DNA from: Leucobacter chromiireducens subsp. solipictus
GTDB lineage: Bacteria; Actinomycetota; Actinomycetes; Actinomycetales; Microbacteriaceae
DNA length: 64,000 bases
Assembly (NCBI RefSeq): GCF_016758195.1
Contig: NZ_QYAC01000006.1
Span: 248,001-312,000, forward strand
Reading direction: 5' to 3'
Made by a program: the position numbers and the translations under genes. Numbering within the stretch: the stretch's first letter is position 1; each line of letters opens with the position of its first letter. Positions 1 through 7,551 of the stretch are shown here, piece after piece. A model generated the notes under the pieces. It ran no database searches. It had not been told where the DNA came from and saw only the letters and a list, made by a program, of their open reading frames with translations.

Positions 1-548
1 CTCGCCGCCGTCGGTGCGATGGATCCGTCGGCGATTCCTTCGGCGCGCAGGTCCTCGATCGCGGCGAGTACCACCTCCTGGCTACGTCCCAGGCGGCCGC
101 TGAGATAGGGCTCAAGCAGTTCAGGCTGGTGCGTGCGCACCGAGGTGACGAGTTCGGAGGCGGCAAACGCGCGGGCCCCCGCGTCCAGGAACTGGGCGAG
201 CCGGGTCGCGCCGGGGACGCTCGGGCCCGGGGCCGGCAGCGCGGCTCGCACGCGCGCAACGGCCTGCGTGAACTCGCGGGTGAGGGCGAGGAGGATCGCG
301 TTGTCCATGCTGCCCATGGCGCGGTAGACGGTCATGCGAGAGATCCCGGCGGCCTCGGCCACGTCCTGTGCGGTGAGCTTGCGCGGACCGTAGCGCCGGA
401 GGCCATCGGCGACGGCGTCGAGGATCGCCGCATCGCGGGACGACAGGGCGGGGTGCGGCTCGGCGCTGGCACCGCCGTGCCCCGCGTGGGTGTCGCCGCG
501 CGTCTCGGACGTCTCGGCACGCGCGGAGGTGTGACATTGTGCGTCCAT
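1..548 (-). CDS. TetR-family transcriptional regulator (partial, cut by window edge)
   Basis: The ATG is at 548-546 and the frame stays open to base 1, so only about 182 N-terminal residues are visible. After a roughly 35-residue polar extension comes a TetR-type DNA-binding region (residues about 38-90), with the helix-turn-helix around LTAQDVAEAAGISRMTVYRA. The ligand-binding half continues off the edge. The gene diverges from the flavoprotein at 566 with only 17 bases between the two start codons, so the shared palindrome at 529-557 probably lies over both promoters and the regulator likely controls itself and the lipid-type operon to its right. No Shine-Dalgarno is obvious for either gene, which suggests leaderless transcripts or starts placed slightly too far upstream. 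The order TetR, AGPS-like flavoprotein, lipid kinase resembles Rv2250c-Rv2251-Rv2252 of Mycobacterium tuberculosis. Confidence 0.85.
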   Translation of the reverse strand, partial: MDAQCHTSARAETSETRGDTHAGHGGASAEPHPALSSRDAAILDAVADGLRRYGPRKLTAQDVAEAAGISRMTVYRAMGSMDNAILLALTREFTQAVARVRAALPAPGPSVPGATRLAQFLDAGARAFAASELVTSVRTHQPELLEPYLSGRLGRSQEVVLAAIEDLRAEGIADGSIAPTAA

Positions 549-557
549 GTGTCACAC
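529..557. promoter_or_regulatory. Inverted repeat, candidate TetR operator
   Basis: The half-sites GTGTGACA (529-536) and TGTCACAC (550-557) are perfect inverted copies separated by 13 bases. They cover the start of the TetR gene and end 8 bases before the flavoprotein start. This is the usual place for an autoregulatory TetR operator. Binding is inferred. Confidence 0.5.
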
Positions 558-565
558 TGTAACGC

Positions 566-2473
566 ATGGCCGCCGATGTGACCGAGACCGTTCCGGAAGC
601 TCCCTGGTGGGGCTGGGCCCCCCAGCGCCCCGATGGTGGAGTGCCGGAGGGGATCCGGCGGGTGCTGCGCGAACGCTTCGGGGCCGAACTGCCCGCGGGT
701 ACCCCGCCGGTTGCGGCGGCCGATGCCGTCCTCCCGGAGCCCGTGCTGAGCGCCGCGGCTCGTGCGGCGCTCGCCGCCGCGGTCGGTGCCCCGGAGCCGA
801 GCGTCCCGGAGCCGGGTGCCCCGGAGCCGGGTGCCCCGGAGCCGAGCGGCCTGGAGCCGAGCGGCCTGGAGCCGAGCGGCCTGGAGCCGAGCGGCCTGGA
901 GCCGAGCGGACCGGGATCGAGCGTCCCGGAGTCGAGCAAGCCCGCGGGTGCGTCCGCGCCGCCTGCGGGGGCCGGCAACGCGCCCGCGCCGCGCGGCTCG
1001 GTGTCGCAACGGCACGAGGATCGGCTCCGGCACGCCGCGGGAAAGCACACCCCGGACCTGATCCGGCAGCGCGCGGGTCGGCCGATCGGGGCGCCGGACG
1101 CGGTGGTGCGGCCGGCCTCGACCGCGGCGATCCCCGCCGTGCTCGCGGCTTGTGTGCAACACCGCGTGGCGGTGGTCCCCTTCGGCGGGGGCACCAGTGT
1201 GGTGGGCGGGGTCGCCCCGCTCCGGGGCGCGCAGCACGCAGTCATCGCGCTCGATCTGACGGGCCTCACCGCGCTGCGATCGCTGGACGAGACCGACCGT
1301 ACCGCGACGTTCGAGGCGGGGATCCGAGGCCCCGCGCTCGAGGCTGCGCTCGCGGCGCGCGGCTTCACCCTCGGGCACCTGCCGCAATCCCACCAGCAGG
1401 CGACGCTGGGTGGCTACGCCGCGACCCGCTCGGCCGGTCAGGCCTCCACCGGATACGGGGCCATCGCGGACCTCATCACCGGGATCCGGATCGAGACGCC
1501 CAGTGGACCGCTGGAACTCGGCGGTCGCGGCCCGGCCTCGGCCGCGGGGCCAGACCTCCGGCAGCTCGTGATCGGGAGCGAGGGCACGCTCGGCGTGATC
1601 ACGGAGGTGACCGTCGCGATCCGGCCACGGCCCACGCAGAAAGCGTACGGTTCATGGGCCTTCCCGTCGTTCGCCGCCGGTGCCGAGGCGGTGCGCGCGC
1701 TTGCACAGCACGGCTCGCCCGGCGATCTCCCCGAGGTGTGTCGCCTGAGCGACGAGGAAGAAACCGCGCTCACTCTGGCGCAGTCCGCGGGCACCGGGAC
1801 GGCGCTCCTGCGGCGCTGGCTCGGCGTGCGCGGGATCCACACCCCGGCCCTGTTGCTCGGCGTGTGGGAGGGCACCGATGCTCGGGTGCGCGGCAGACGC
1901 GGCCGTGCCGCGAAGATCCTGCGCCGTCACGGCGGAGTGCCGACCACGGGCATCCCCGCCGCCGCGTGGGACACCGGCCGGTTCGGCGCCCCGCGGCTGC
2001 GGGACGAACTCCTCACCCTCGGAGTCTTCGTCGACACGCTCGAAACCGCGGCCCCGTGGTCACGACTTGACGCCACGCATCGCGCGATCGCCGAAGCGAT
2101 CCGGGGAGCCCTCCTGGCGGAAGACCCGGGTGCCGCGCCGCACCCGGCGACGAGCGCGCCCCGCGCCACGGCTGTCCAGGGCCATGTCTCGCACGTGTAC
2201 CGCGACGGCGCATCGCTCTACTTCACGTTCATCGCTCCGGCCGAGGCCGACCCCATCGCCCAGTACGAGCGCGTGAAGCGCGCGGCCAACGCGGCGATCC
2301 TCGCGCAGGGGGCCACGATCACGCACCACCACGCCGTCGGCACGGAACACGCGGCGATGTTGGGCGACGAAATTGGACCGCTCGGAGTGCGCGTGCTCCG
2401 CGCGGTCCGCGCGGAGGTGGATCCCACCGGAATCATGAACCCGGGCAAGCTGCTCGGAGACGGGAACGCGTGA
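566..2473 (+). CDS. FAD-binding oxidase, alkyldihydroxyacetonephosphate synthase-like
   Basis: A 635-aa flavoprotein of the VAO/PCMH superfamily, closest in motif layout to alkyl-DHAP synthase (AGPS), which exchanges the acyl chain of acyl-DHAP for a fatty alcohol to form an ether bond. Visible features are the N-terminal PWWGWAP segment, the DRLRHAAGKHTPDLIRQRAG block before the FAD domain, the FAD PP-loop PFGGGTSVVGG near residues 205-215, the IGSEGTLGVITEV block, and near the C terminus the HHHAVGTEH triple-His segment (about 586) typical of AGPS, then GIMNPGKLLG. Between the first two blocks lies an 8-10 copy run of a five-residue EPSGL-like repeat (coding repeat 794-943). Tested relatives include actinobacterial flavoproteins of unknown substrate, so ether-lipid synthesis is an inference. 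The SDR and lipid kinase downstream fit a lipid role. Confidence 0.8.
   Translation: MAADVTETVPEAPWWGWAPQRPDGGVPEGIRRVLRERFGAELPAGTPPVAAADAVLPEPVLSAAARAALAAAVGAPEPSVPEPGAPEPGAPEPSGLEPSGLEPSGLEPSGLEPSGPGSSVPESSKPAGASAPPAGAGNAPAPRGSVSQRHEDRLRHAAGKHTPDLIRQRAGRPIGAPDAVVRPASTAAIPAVLAACVQHRVAVVPFGGGTSVVGGVAPLRGAQHAVIALDLTGLTALRSLDETDRTATFEAGIRGPALEAALAARGFTLGHLPQSHQQATLGGYAATRSAGQASTGYGAIADLITGIRIETPSGPLELGGRGPASAAGPDLRQLVIGSEGTLGVITEVTVAIRPRPTQKAYGSWAFPSFAAGAEAVRALAQHGSPGDLPEVCRLSDEEETALTLAQSAGTGTALLRRWLGVRGIHTPALLLGVWEGTDARVRGRRGRAAKILRRHGGVPTTGIPAAAWDTGRFGAPRLRDELLTLGVFVDTLETAAPWSRLDATHRAIAEAIRGALLAEDPGAAPHPATSAPRATAVQGHVSHVYRDGASLYFTFIAPAEADPIAQYERVKRAANAAILAQGATITHHHAVGTEHAAMLGDEIGPLGVRVLRAVRAEVDPTGIMNPGKLLGDGNA
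794..943 (+). repeat. In-frame 15-bp tandem repeat (EPSGL-type)
   Basis: Eight full 15-bp units (unit gagccgagcggcctg and variants) run from 794 to 913, followed by two degenerate units. Four consecutive units at 839-898 are identical. The period is a multiple of three, so copy-number change only lengthens or shortens a flexible linker in the flavoprotein. Confidence 0.9.
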
Positions 2474-2588
2474 CACGATGGCACGGAAACGGACACTGCA
2501 GCCGGACTCGGCACCCCGCTCGGCAACGCGCTCGGCACCCCGCCCGCCAACGCGCTCCGCACCGCACTCGACAGGCCCCGGTCACGTG

Positions 2589-3428
2589 ATGCGCGGGGCC
2601 ACCGTCCTGATCACCGGCGCCGCACGCGGCATGGGGGAACTGTATGCCCGGCGTGCCGCGCGGGAGGGTGCGGCCGCGATCGCGCTGTGGGACGTCGACA
2701 CCGCGCGGGCCGACGCGCTTGCCGCGGAGCTTGCAAGCACGCCGGCGACGGTGCGCGGCGGATCCGCGCCTCGGGTGCGGGTGTTCACCGTCGACGTCTC
2801 GGATCGGGAGGCGATCCGGCGTGGCGTTGCCGACACCCGCGCCGAGCTCGGGGATCCCGATGTGCTCATCAATAATGCGGGGATCGTGCGCGGCGCGCTG
2901 TTCTGGGAGCACGATCCGGAGCAGGACATCGAGCGGACGATGCGGATTAACACCCTCGGCCCGATGTGGCTCACGCGCGAGGTGCTCCCCGCCATGATCG
3001 CGGACACGTCGCGGCCCAAGCGGATCCTGAATATCGCCTCGGCCGCGGGCACGCTCGCAAACCCACGGATGAGCGTCTACGCCTCCTCGAAATGGGCGAT
3101 GATCGGGTGGGCGGAGTCCGTGCGGCTCGAACTCGCGGGGGAGGGGCATCGGCACGTCGCGGTCACCACCTTCTGTCCGAGCTTCATCTCGACCGGGATG
3201 TTTGCGGGGGCCCGCGGACCACTCCTCACCCCGATCATGACCCCGCAGCGGGCCGTGCGGGATGCATGGAACGGGATGCTCGCGGGCACGCCGATGGTGC
3301 TCCGGCCCTGGACGGTAAAGCTCGCGATGGCGTTCCGTGGCGTGCTGCCCACGCGAGCCTGGGACGTGGTGGCGGGGCGGGTGTTCCGCGTGTACTCCTC
3401 GATGGACCGGTTCACCGGCCGAGCGTGA
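2589..3428 (+). CDS. Short-chain dehydrogenase/reductase (SDR)
   Basis: A classical SDR of about 279 aa from the ATG at 2589 (MRGATVLITGAARGMG). The frame is open from an ATG at 2478, but the 37 extra residues are Ser/Arg/Pro-rich and lie before the start of the Rossmann fold, so I prefer 2589. Visible motifs are the cofactor loop TGAARGMG, NNAG, the catalytic-Ser region NIASAAG and the active-site YASSK (YxxxK). It follows the AGPS-like flavoprotein directly and precedes a lipid kinase. In eukaryotic ether-lipid synthesis the step after AGPS is an SDR-type alkyl-DHAP reductase, so the neighbourhood makes that role conceivable, but the substrate cannot be read from the sequence. Confidence 0.85.
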   Translation: MRGATVLITGAARGMGELYARRAAREGAAAIALWDVDTARADALAAELASTPATVRGGSAPRVRVFTVDVSDREAIRRGVADTRAELGDPDVLINNAGIVRGALFWEHDPEQDIERTMRINTLGPMWLTREVLPAMIADTSRPKRILNIASAAGTLANPRMSVYASSKWAMIGWAESVRLELAGEGHRHVAVTTFCPSFISTGMFAGARGPLLTPIMTPQRAVRDAWNGMLAGTPMVLRPWTVKLAMAFRGVLPTRAWDVVAGRVFRVYSSMDRFTGRA

Positions 3429-3578
3429 CGAGTGCCGCGGGGGTCGGAACGTGTACGGTGCGGAAACTCCCGGTGAACGCGCGGGCACCGCGCGGGGCTC
3501 CGCCGGCGCGGCGGGAATAGGATACCGGGCACGGAGCTTCGCGGCACCGCGGGTTCCGACGCAGAGGGAGGCATCGCA

Positions 3579-4538
3579 ATGAGCGCAGCGCACGTGGGGA
3601 TCGTGTGGAACCCATCGAAGACCGAGCGGCAGGTGCTGGAAACCGCATTCACGGAGGCGCTGTCCACGGTGGAGACCCCGCCCAGCGTCTCCTGGCACGA
3701 GACCAGCGTCGACGATCCCGGTCGGGCAGCCGCACAGTCAGCACTCGAGTCCGGAGCCGACCTTGTGTGCGCCGCCGGCGGCGACGGCACCGTGCGAGCG
3801 GTTGCCGAGTATTTCGCCGAGCTCAGTGACGATTCCCGCGCCGTCGAGCTCGGCGTCATCCCACTGGGGACGGGCAACCTGCTCGCCAGGAATCTCGACG
3901 TGCCGCTGGGAAATCCCGCGGCCGCCTTCGCGCGTGCGCTGAGCGGCACCGCGCGCCTGCTCGATATCGGCTGGGCCGATGTGGAACTTGCGGCCGGAGG
4001 CAGCGAGCGGCACGCGTTCGCGGTGATGGCGGGCTTCGGCATCGACGCGCACATGATCACCGAGACGAATGATGAACTCAAGGACCGCGCCGGATGGCTG
4101 GCCTACGTCGAGTCCCTCGGGCGCGCGGTGTCTGCAAGCGAGGTGATTGGCCTCCGTGTCGCACGCGACGGCGGCGAGGCCGTGTCGGAGGAGGCGCACA
4201 CGCTCATCGTGGGGAACTGCGGGACCCTGCAGGGCGGGATCACGCTGCTCCCTGACGCGGATCCTTCCGATGGGGAGCTTGACCTCTTGCTGCTCCGAGC
4301 CGCGGGAGTCGCGGGGTGGGCAGATACGCTCCGTAACATGATGTGGGACAACGGCGTGAAGCGGTTCCTCACGCGGAGCGAGACTGCCGAGAGCAGTGCA
4401 CACACCGCACACGCGCGGTTCACGGAACTCACGATCGAGCTGGATGAACCACGCGTGTGCGAGGTCGACGGCGACGAGTTGGGCGAGGTATCGCGCATCG
4501 CGATCACCGTGCAGCCCGGGGCCTTTCGGGTACGGTAG
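3579..4538 (+). CDS. Diacylglycerol kinase-family lipid kinase (DagK/YegS/LCB5 type)
   Basis: A 319-aa protein with the DAGK catalytic domain: GGDGTVR at about residues 67-73 is the nucleotide-binding loop and GTGNLLARNL follows at about 93. The C-terminal beta-sandwich half is typical of this family and ends in the substrate-side region with CEVDGD. It phosphorylates a lipid alcohol such as diacylglycerol at the membrane. A GAGGGAGG ribosome site sits just before the ATG. It lies 150 bases after the SDR gene, probably in the same transcription unit. The homologous arrangement in mycobacteria (Rv2251-Rv2252) pairs an AGPS-like flavoprotein with a DAG kinase linked to phosphatidylinositol-mannoside metabolism. 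The exact lipid substrate here is unknown. Confidence 0.85.
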   Translation: MSAAHVGIVWNPSKTERQVLETAFTEALSTVETPPSVSWHETSVDDPGRAAAQSALESGADLVCAAGGDGTVRAVAEYFAELSDDSRAVELGVIPLGTGNLLARNLDVPLGNPAAAFARALSGTARLLDIGWADVELAAGGSERHAFAVMAGFGIDAHMITETNDELKDRAGWLAYVESLGRAVSASEVIGLRVARDGGEAVSEEAHTLIVGNCGTLQGGITLLPDADPSDGELDLLLLRAAGVAGWADTLRNMMWDNGVKRFLTRSETAESSAHTAHARFTELTIELDEPRVCEVDGDELGEVSRIAITVQPGAFRVR

Positions 4539-4552
4539 CTCCCCGCGTCGGA

Positions 4553-6415
4553 TCAGGAGACGACGGGCAAGCCCGTCGCGGTTGCGGCGTCCGCGAGTGA
4601 GCCCAGGTTGGTCACGTTCGTGAATCCCGCCGCCCGCATCAGCTCCCGGGCCTGGCCCGAGCGGTTTCCGGAGCGGCAGTAGAGCAGAATCTCCGCGTGG
4701 GGATCGAGGTGCGGGATCGCGACCTCAATCTCCCCGGCGGTGACATCGATCAGGCGGGAGCCGGCGATGTGGCCACTCGCATACTCTTCTGGGGTACGCG
4801 CATCGATCAGGATTGTGGTGGGGGCAGCGTGCGTGGATGACGCGGACATCGACTCCAACACGGATCCCGGCACCGAGTCCGGCACTGACTCCGGCACGGA
4901 TCCCGGCACTGACTCCGGCACCGAGTCCGACTCGGTTTCCTGTTCGGTTTCCGGCTCGGCCTCCGGCGCGCGGTGTCGGGTCGGACCGTGCTCGGGCGTG
5001 TGGCCAGGCACCGCGGACCACCCCTGGTAGCTTCCCTCGAGCTCGACAATGTCGTAGCCTGCCCGGCGTAGGGCGCTCGCCGCAACGCTGTTGCGCACGC
5101 CGCTCTGGCAGTACGTCACGATCGCGCCCGCGCTCGGATCCGGCAGCGCTGCGAGGTGCCAGAGAACGCGTCCACCGGACAGCTGGGTGGCACCCGGGAT
5201 GTGGCCGTCGGCGTACTCGCTTGCGTTGCGCACGTCGAGCACGAGCGCCGGGGGGAGGCCGGCGAAGTGGGCCGAGTCGAGCTCGGCCGGCGCGATCGTG
5301 CGGGGCCGCACCAGGTTGATCCCGGCGAGGGACGTGACGAAGCCGTGGACCGAGTCGATCCCGACGCGCACGAGGTGGTCTCGATACTCCTCGGCCTCGG
5401 CGAGCGAAGCGGCGAGCAGGATGAGCGGGCGCGACTCCGTGTCGGGGTCGACGACCCACGCGCCGTAACTTGCGGCCTTGGCGACCCCCGGGATGTTGAG
5501 GGAGCGCGCCACCGTGCCCGCGTGGACCTCGGTGTGATGGCGGGTGTCGATCAGGATCGCCGAGTCCGCATCGAGTGCCTCGGAGAGCTCTGAGCCGGAG
5601 TACTCCCGAAGGGGCGAGAGGCTGCCGAGCAGCTCCGGCCCCTCCCGGTTCTGCGTTTTCATCCGGCCAAAGTACGCGTGTGCATCGGGCTGCCCACTGA
5701 GCAGCTCGGCAACGAAGCCCTGCGGATCGTCGGCGTGCAGATACTTCCCCCACCAGGAGAAGTGACGCTCGTAACCGACGGTCGTCGAGGGGACTGAGCC
5801 GAGCGCTTTGCCGCACGCGGATCCGGAGCCGTGCGCGGGGAGGACCTGCACGTAATCGGGGAGTGTGAGGAAGTGATCCCGGAGACTCGCGAAGAGATCC
5901 TCGGCCCCGGCGAATCGGGTATCGATGCCGCCCGCGGCTTCGTCGAGCAGATCGGGCCTGCCCACGTCCCCGACGAACACGAAGTCGCCGGTCAGGAGGT
6001 AGCCGGGTTCGCTCGACTGCGCGCCGTCCGTGACGAGGAACGAAAGGTGTTCCGGGGTGTGGCCCGGGGTGTGCACTGCCTCGATGGTGATGTTGCCGAG
6101 TTTGATCCGATGGCCGTGCCCCATGCGGATGGCCGTCTCGAAGCCATCGCCGTACTGCCACTCCGGCCCGCCCTCGCCGGACACGTACATTGTCGCCCCG
6201 GTGCGCGCCGCGAGCTCGCGAGTGCCCGAAAGATAGTCGGCGTGGATGTGGGTCTCCGTGACCGCCGCAATGCGCATGTGGTGCTTCGCCGCGAGTTCAC
6301 GGTAGACGTCGATGTCGCGGCGCGGGTCCACGACGATCGCCTCGCCGCGGGCCTGGCACCCAATGAGGTAGCTCGCCTGTGCGAGGTCTTCGTCGTAAAT
6401 GCGTTCGAGCAGCAT
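4553..6415 (-). CDS. MBL-fold persulfide dioxygenase-like protein fused to rhodanese domains
   Basis: A 620-aa fusion. Residues 1 to about 240 are a metallo-beta-lactamase domain with the THIHADYLSG metal-binding motif near residue 54-63 and the GHTPEHLSF and LLTGDFVFVGD segments of ETHE1-like persulfide dioxygenases. Three rhodanese modules follow: a first (about 275-365) without an obvious active-site Cys, a second with CQSGVRN (Cys about 436), and a C-terminal one with CRSGNRS (Cys about 580). The last two are joined by an acidic SVPES/SVPGS low-complexity linker. Such proteins oxidise glutathione, CoA or low-molecular-weight persulfides to sulfite and move sulfane sulfur between carriers. 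The CstB protein of staphylococci is the known fusion precedent. It is the last gene of the unit led by the 62-aa Cys protein and lies opposite a CstR-like repressor, which supports the persulfide role. Confidence 0.88.
   Translation of the reverse strand: MLLERIYDEDLAQASYLIGCQARGEAIVVDPRRDIDVYRELAAKHHMRIAAVTETHIHADYLSGTRELAARTGATMYVSGEGGPEWQYGDGFETAIRMGHGHRIKLGNITIEAVHTPGHTPEHLSFLVTDGAQSSEPGYLLTGDFVFVGDVGRPDLLDEAAGGIDTRFAGAEDLFASLRDHFLTLPDYVQVLPAHGSGSACGKALGSVPSTTVGYERHFSWWGKYLHADDPQGFVAELLSGQPDAHAYFGRMKTQNREGPELLGSLSPLREYSGSELSEALDADSAILIDTRHHTEVHAGTVARSLNIPGVAKAASYGAWVVDPDTESRPLILLAASLAEAEEYRDHLVRVGIDSVHGFVTSLAGINLVRPRTIAPAELDSAHFAGLPPALVLDVRNASEYADGHIPGATQLSGGRVLWHLAALPDPSAGAIVTYCQSGVRNSVAASALRRAGYDIVELEGSYQGWSAVPGHTPEHGPTRHRAPEAEPETEQETESDSVPESVPGSVPESVPDSVPGSVLESMSASSTHAAPTTILIDARTPEEYASGHIAGSRLIDVTAGEIEVAIPHLDPHAEILLYCRSGNRSGQARELMRAAGFTNVTNLGSLADAATATGLPVVS
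4858..4965 (-). repeat. In-frame 12-bp repeat in the rhodanese linker
   Basis: Degenerate 12-bp units of the form ga(t/g/c)tcccggcac on the plus strand encode the SVPE/SVPG/SVPD linker between the second and third rhodanese domains. Period is a multiple of three, so the reading frame is preserved. Confidence 0.7.
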
Positions 6416-6540
6416 CGGGGCTCCTAACGGTAGTGCGTGCAGCGCGGAAGTGGAGGTGGACGGCGGGGAGAGGGCGTGGAAGTGGGGGCGGAACTGGGGG
6501 TGTGAGGGCGTCGGATTCGGGACCGAGGGTCGCTCGGGTG

Positions 6541-6663
6541 TTAGCGCTCGCAGCTGCAGCGGTCGGCGACGGGGACGCCGGCGAGCGCCTCATCAATGTG
6601 CTGGCCGCAGCCAGCCCAGGTGGGCTTGCCGCAGGTATCGCAGGAGATTCGTGCACACATCAT
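6541..6663 (-). CDS. 40-aa Cys-rich small protein (TWAGCGQH family)
   Basis: A 40-residue protein starting at the ATGATG pair (6663-6658) with an AGGAGCAC ribosome site and ending with TAA at 6543-6541. It has six Cys: MMCARISCDTCGK at the start, TWAGCGQH in the middle and CSC near the end. The block C-x2-C-x(3-4)-TWAGCGQH is shared with the 62-aa protein at 7195-7383, so the two are paralogues flanking thioredoxin. The Cys/His layout suggests a metal-binding or thiol-transfer microprotein. Similar short actinobacterial proteins are usually annotated as hypothetical. Its place between thioredoxin and the persulfide dioxygenase-rhodanese fusion points to sulfur or redox handling. Confidence 0.7.
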   Translation of the reverse strand: MMCARISCDTCGKPTWAGCGQHIDEALAGVPVADRCSCER

Positions 6664-6672
6664 GTGCTCCTT

Positions 6673-6722
6673 TCGGGTGGTGAGCAGGTGCTCAGCTTTC
6701 GGGTGGCGAGCCGGTGCTCAGT
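6673..6722. repeat. Near-perfect 25-26-bp direct duplication
   Basis: Two adjacent copies of a segment like tcgggtggtgagcaggtgct differ by a few bases. They occupy the 80-base gap between the thioredoxin stop and the 40-aa protein. No coding potential is evident in the gap. Confidence 0.6.
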
Positions 6723-6743
6723 TGGGAGAGTGGATGGGGTCGG

Positions 6744-7109
6744 CTACTGCGTCTGTTGCGCGGCGAGCTGCGCGCGGACCTCCTCCATGTCAAGATCGCG
6801 TGCCCCCTGCACCAGCTGTTCGAGCTGCGGAGCGCCGAGTGCGCCCGGCTGGGCATAGACGAGGATGCCGTCGCGGAACACCATGAGCGTGGGGATGGAC
6901 GTGATCTGGAACTGCGCGGCGAGCTGCTGCTCGGCTTCCGTGTCGACCTTGCCGAAGGTGATGTCGGGATGCTGCTCCGAGGCCTGTTCAAAGACGGGTG
7001 CAAAGGAACGGCACGGTCCGCACCATGCGGCCCAGAAGTCGACGAGAGTGATGCCGTCGGAGCCGACGGCAGATGGGAACGTGTCGAGGGTGAGGTCGGT
7101 GGTGGCCAT
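6744..7109 (-). CDS. trxA: Thioredoxin
   Basis: A 121-aa thioredoxin from the ATG at 7109, chosen because GGAGGCCCCC precedes it and the family N terminus begins there. The longer open frame to 7253 encodes an Arg/Pro-rich segment unlike the family. The active site WCGPC is at residues 29-33, the cis-Pro loop is SIPTLMVF and the length is normal. A C-terminal tail (DMEEVRAQLAAQQTQ) is typical of actinobacterial TrxA. It reduces protein disulfides and persulfides in the cytoplasm using thioredoxin reductase. Its placement between two paralogous Cys-rich microproteins and upstream of a persulfide dioxygenase fusion suggests that it serves persulfide turnover in this unit. Confidence 0.92.
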   Translation of the reverse strand: MATTDLTLDTFPSAVGSDGITLVDFWAAWCGPCRSFAPVFEQASEQHPDITFGKVDTEAEQQLAAQFQITSIPTLMVFRDGILVYAQPGALGAPQLEQLVQGARDLDMEEVRAQLAAQQTQ

Positions 7110-7194
7110 AGGGGGCCTCCTTTCGTGACGGGTGGGTGCGTGGTTGCGGGCGCTGTCAGGCATCCCGCGGGGGCAGTGGGCGCCTGGGGGACGA

Positions 7195-7383
7195 CTAGCG
7201 TCCAAAGAGTCGTGCAAAGAATCCGGGGCCCCGGGATTCCTTCGCGGCAGCAATTTCGGCTTGGCTATGTGATCCGTTGCACCACTCGGAGGCGGGCACG
7301 GACATTTTCACCATTGCGACGTGCTGGCCGCAGCCCGCCCAGGTCGTCTTCGAGCAGGTGCGGCACGTAGTGGGACGGCACAT
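7195..7383 (-). CDS. 62-aa Cys-rich small protein (TWAGCGQH family)
   Basis: The start is the ATG at 7383 with GAGGAGC upstream; a longer open frame exists but its extra residues look like leader. The protein begins MCRPTTCRTCSKTTWAGCGQH, so its first half matches the 40-aa protein at 6541-6663 in Cys, Trp and His positions. It continues with another Cys (EWCNGSH) and ends in a basic aromatic tail GFFARLFGR. It is the first gene of the minus-strand persulfide unit, directly next to the two CsoR-type operators, so it should be among the most strongly derepressed. Function is not established. A metal- or persulfide-binding microprotein is the simplest reading. Confidence 0.72.
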   Translation of the reverse strand: MCRPTTCRTCSKTTWAGCGQHVAMVKMSVPASEWCNGSHSQAEIAAAKESRGPGFFARLFGR

Positions 7384-7462
7384 GGAACGGGCTCCTCTGG
7401 TGGATCTCGGTGTAGGTGATCCGGTGTTGGTGGGGCGGATGGTAATCATTCGCGCACGGTGA

Positions 7463-7478
7463 ATACCCCAGGGGGTAT
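7463..7478. promoter_or_regulatory. CsoR/CstR-type operator 1
   Basis: ATACCCCAGGGGGTAT, a near-palindrome of the kind bound by CsoR-family repressors. It lies 80 bases upstream of the 62-aa protein gene and 74 bases before the csoR-like gene. An identical copy follows 37 bases later. Confidence 0.85.
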
Positions 7479-7499
7479 ATTTGTGCGTTGTGCACGACT

Positions 7500-7515
7500 A
7501 TACCCCAGGGGGTAT
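7500..7515. promoter_or_regulatory. CsoR/CstR-type operator 2
   Basis: A second, identical copy of ATACCCCAGGGGGTAT, 37 bases from the first (start to start) and 36 bases before the regulator's ATG. The pair probably represses both divergent units, giving autoregulation. Confidence 0.85.
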
Positions 7516-7551
7516 TATGAAAGTCAAGCTTGTCCTGAAGAAAGGTTCGCT

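Noticed and set aside
121..1393. Long minus-strand open frames over the flavoprotein gene
   Set aside because: Arg/Pro/Ala-rich shadow frames with no domain, opposite a gene with clear AGPS motifs. High-GC codon bias produces these.
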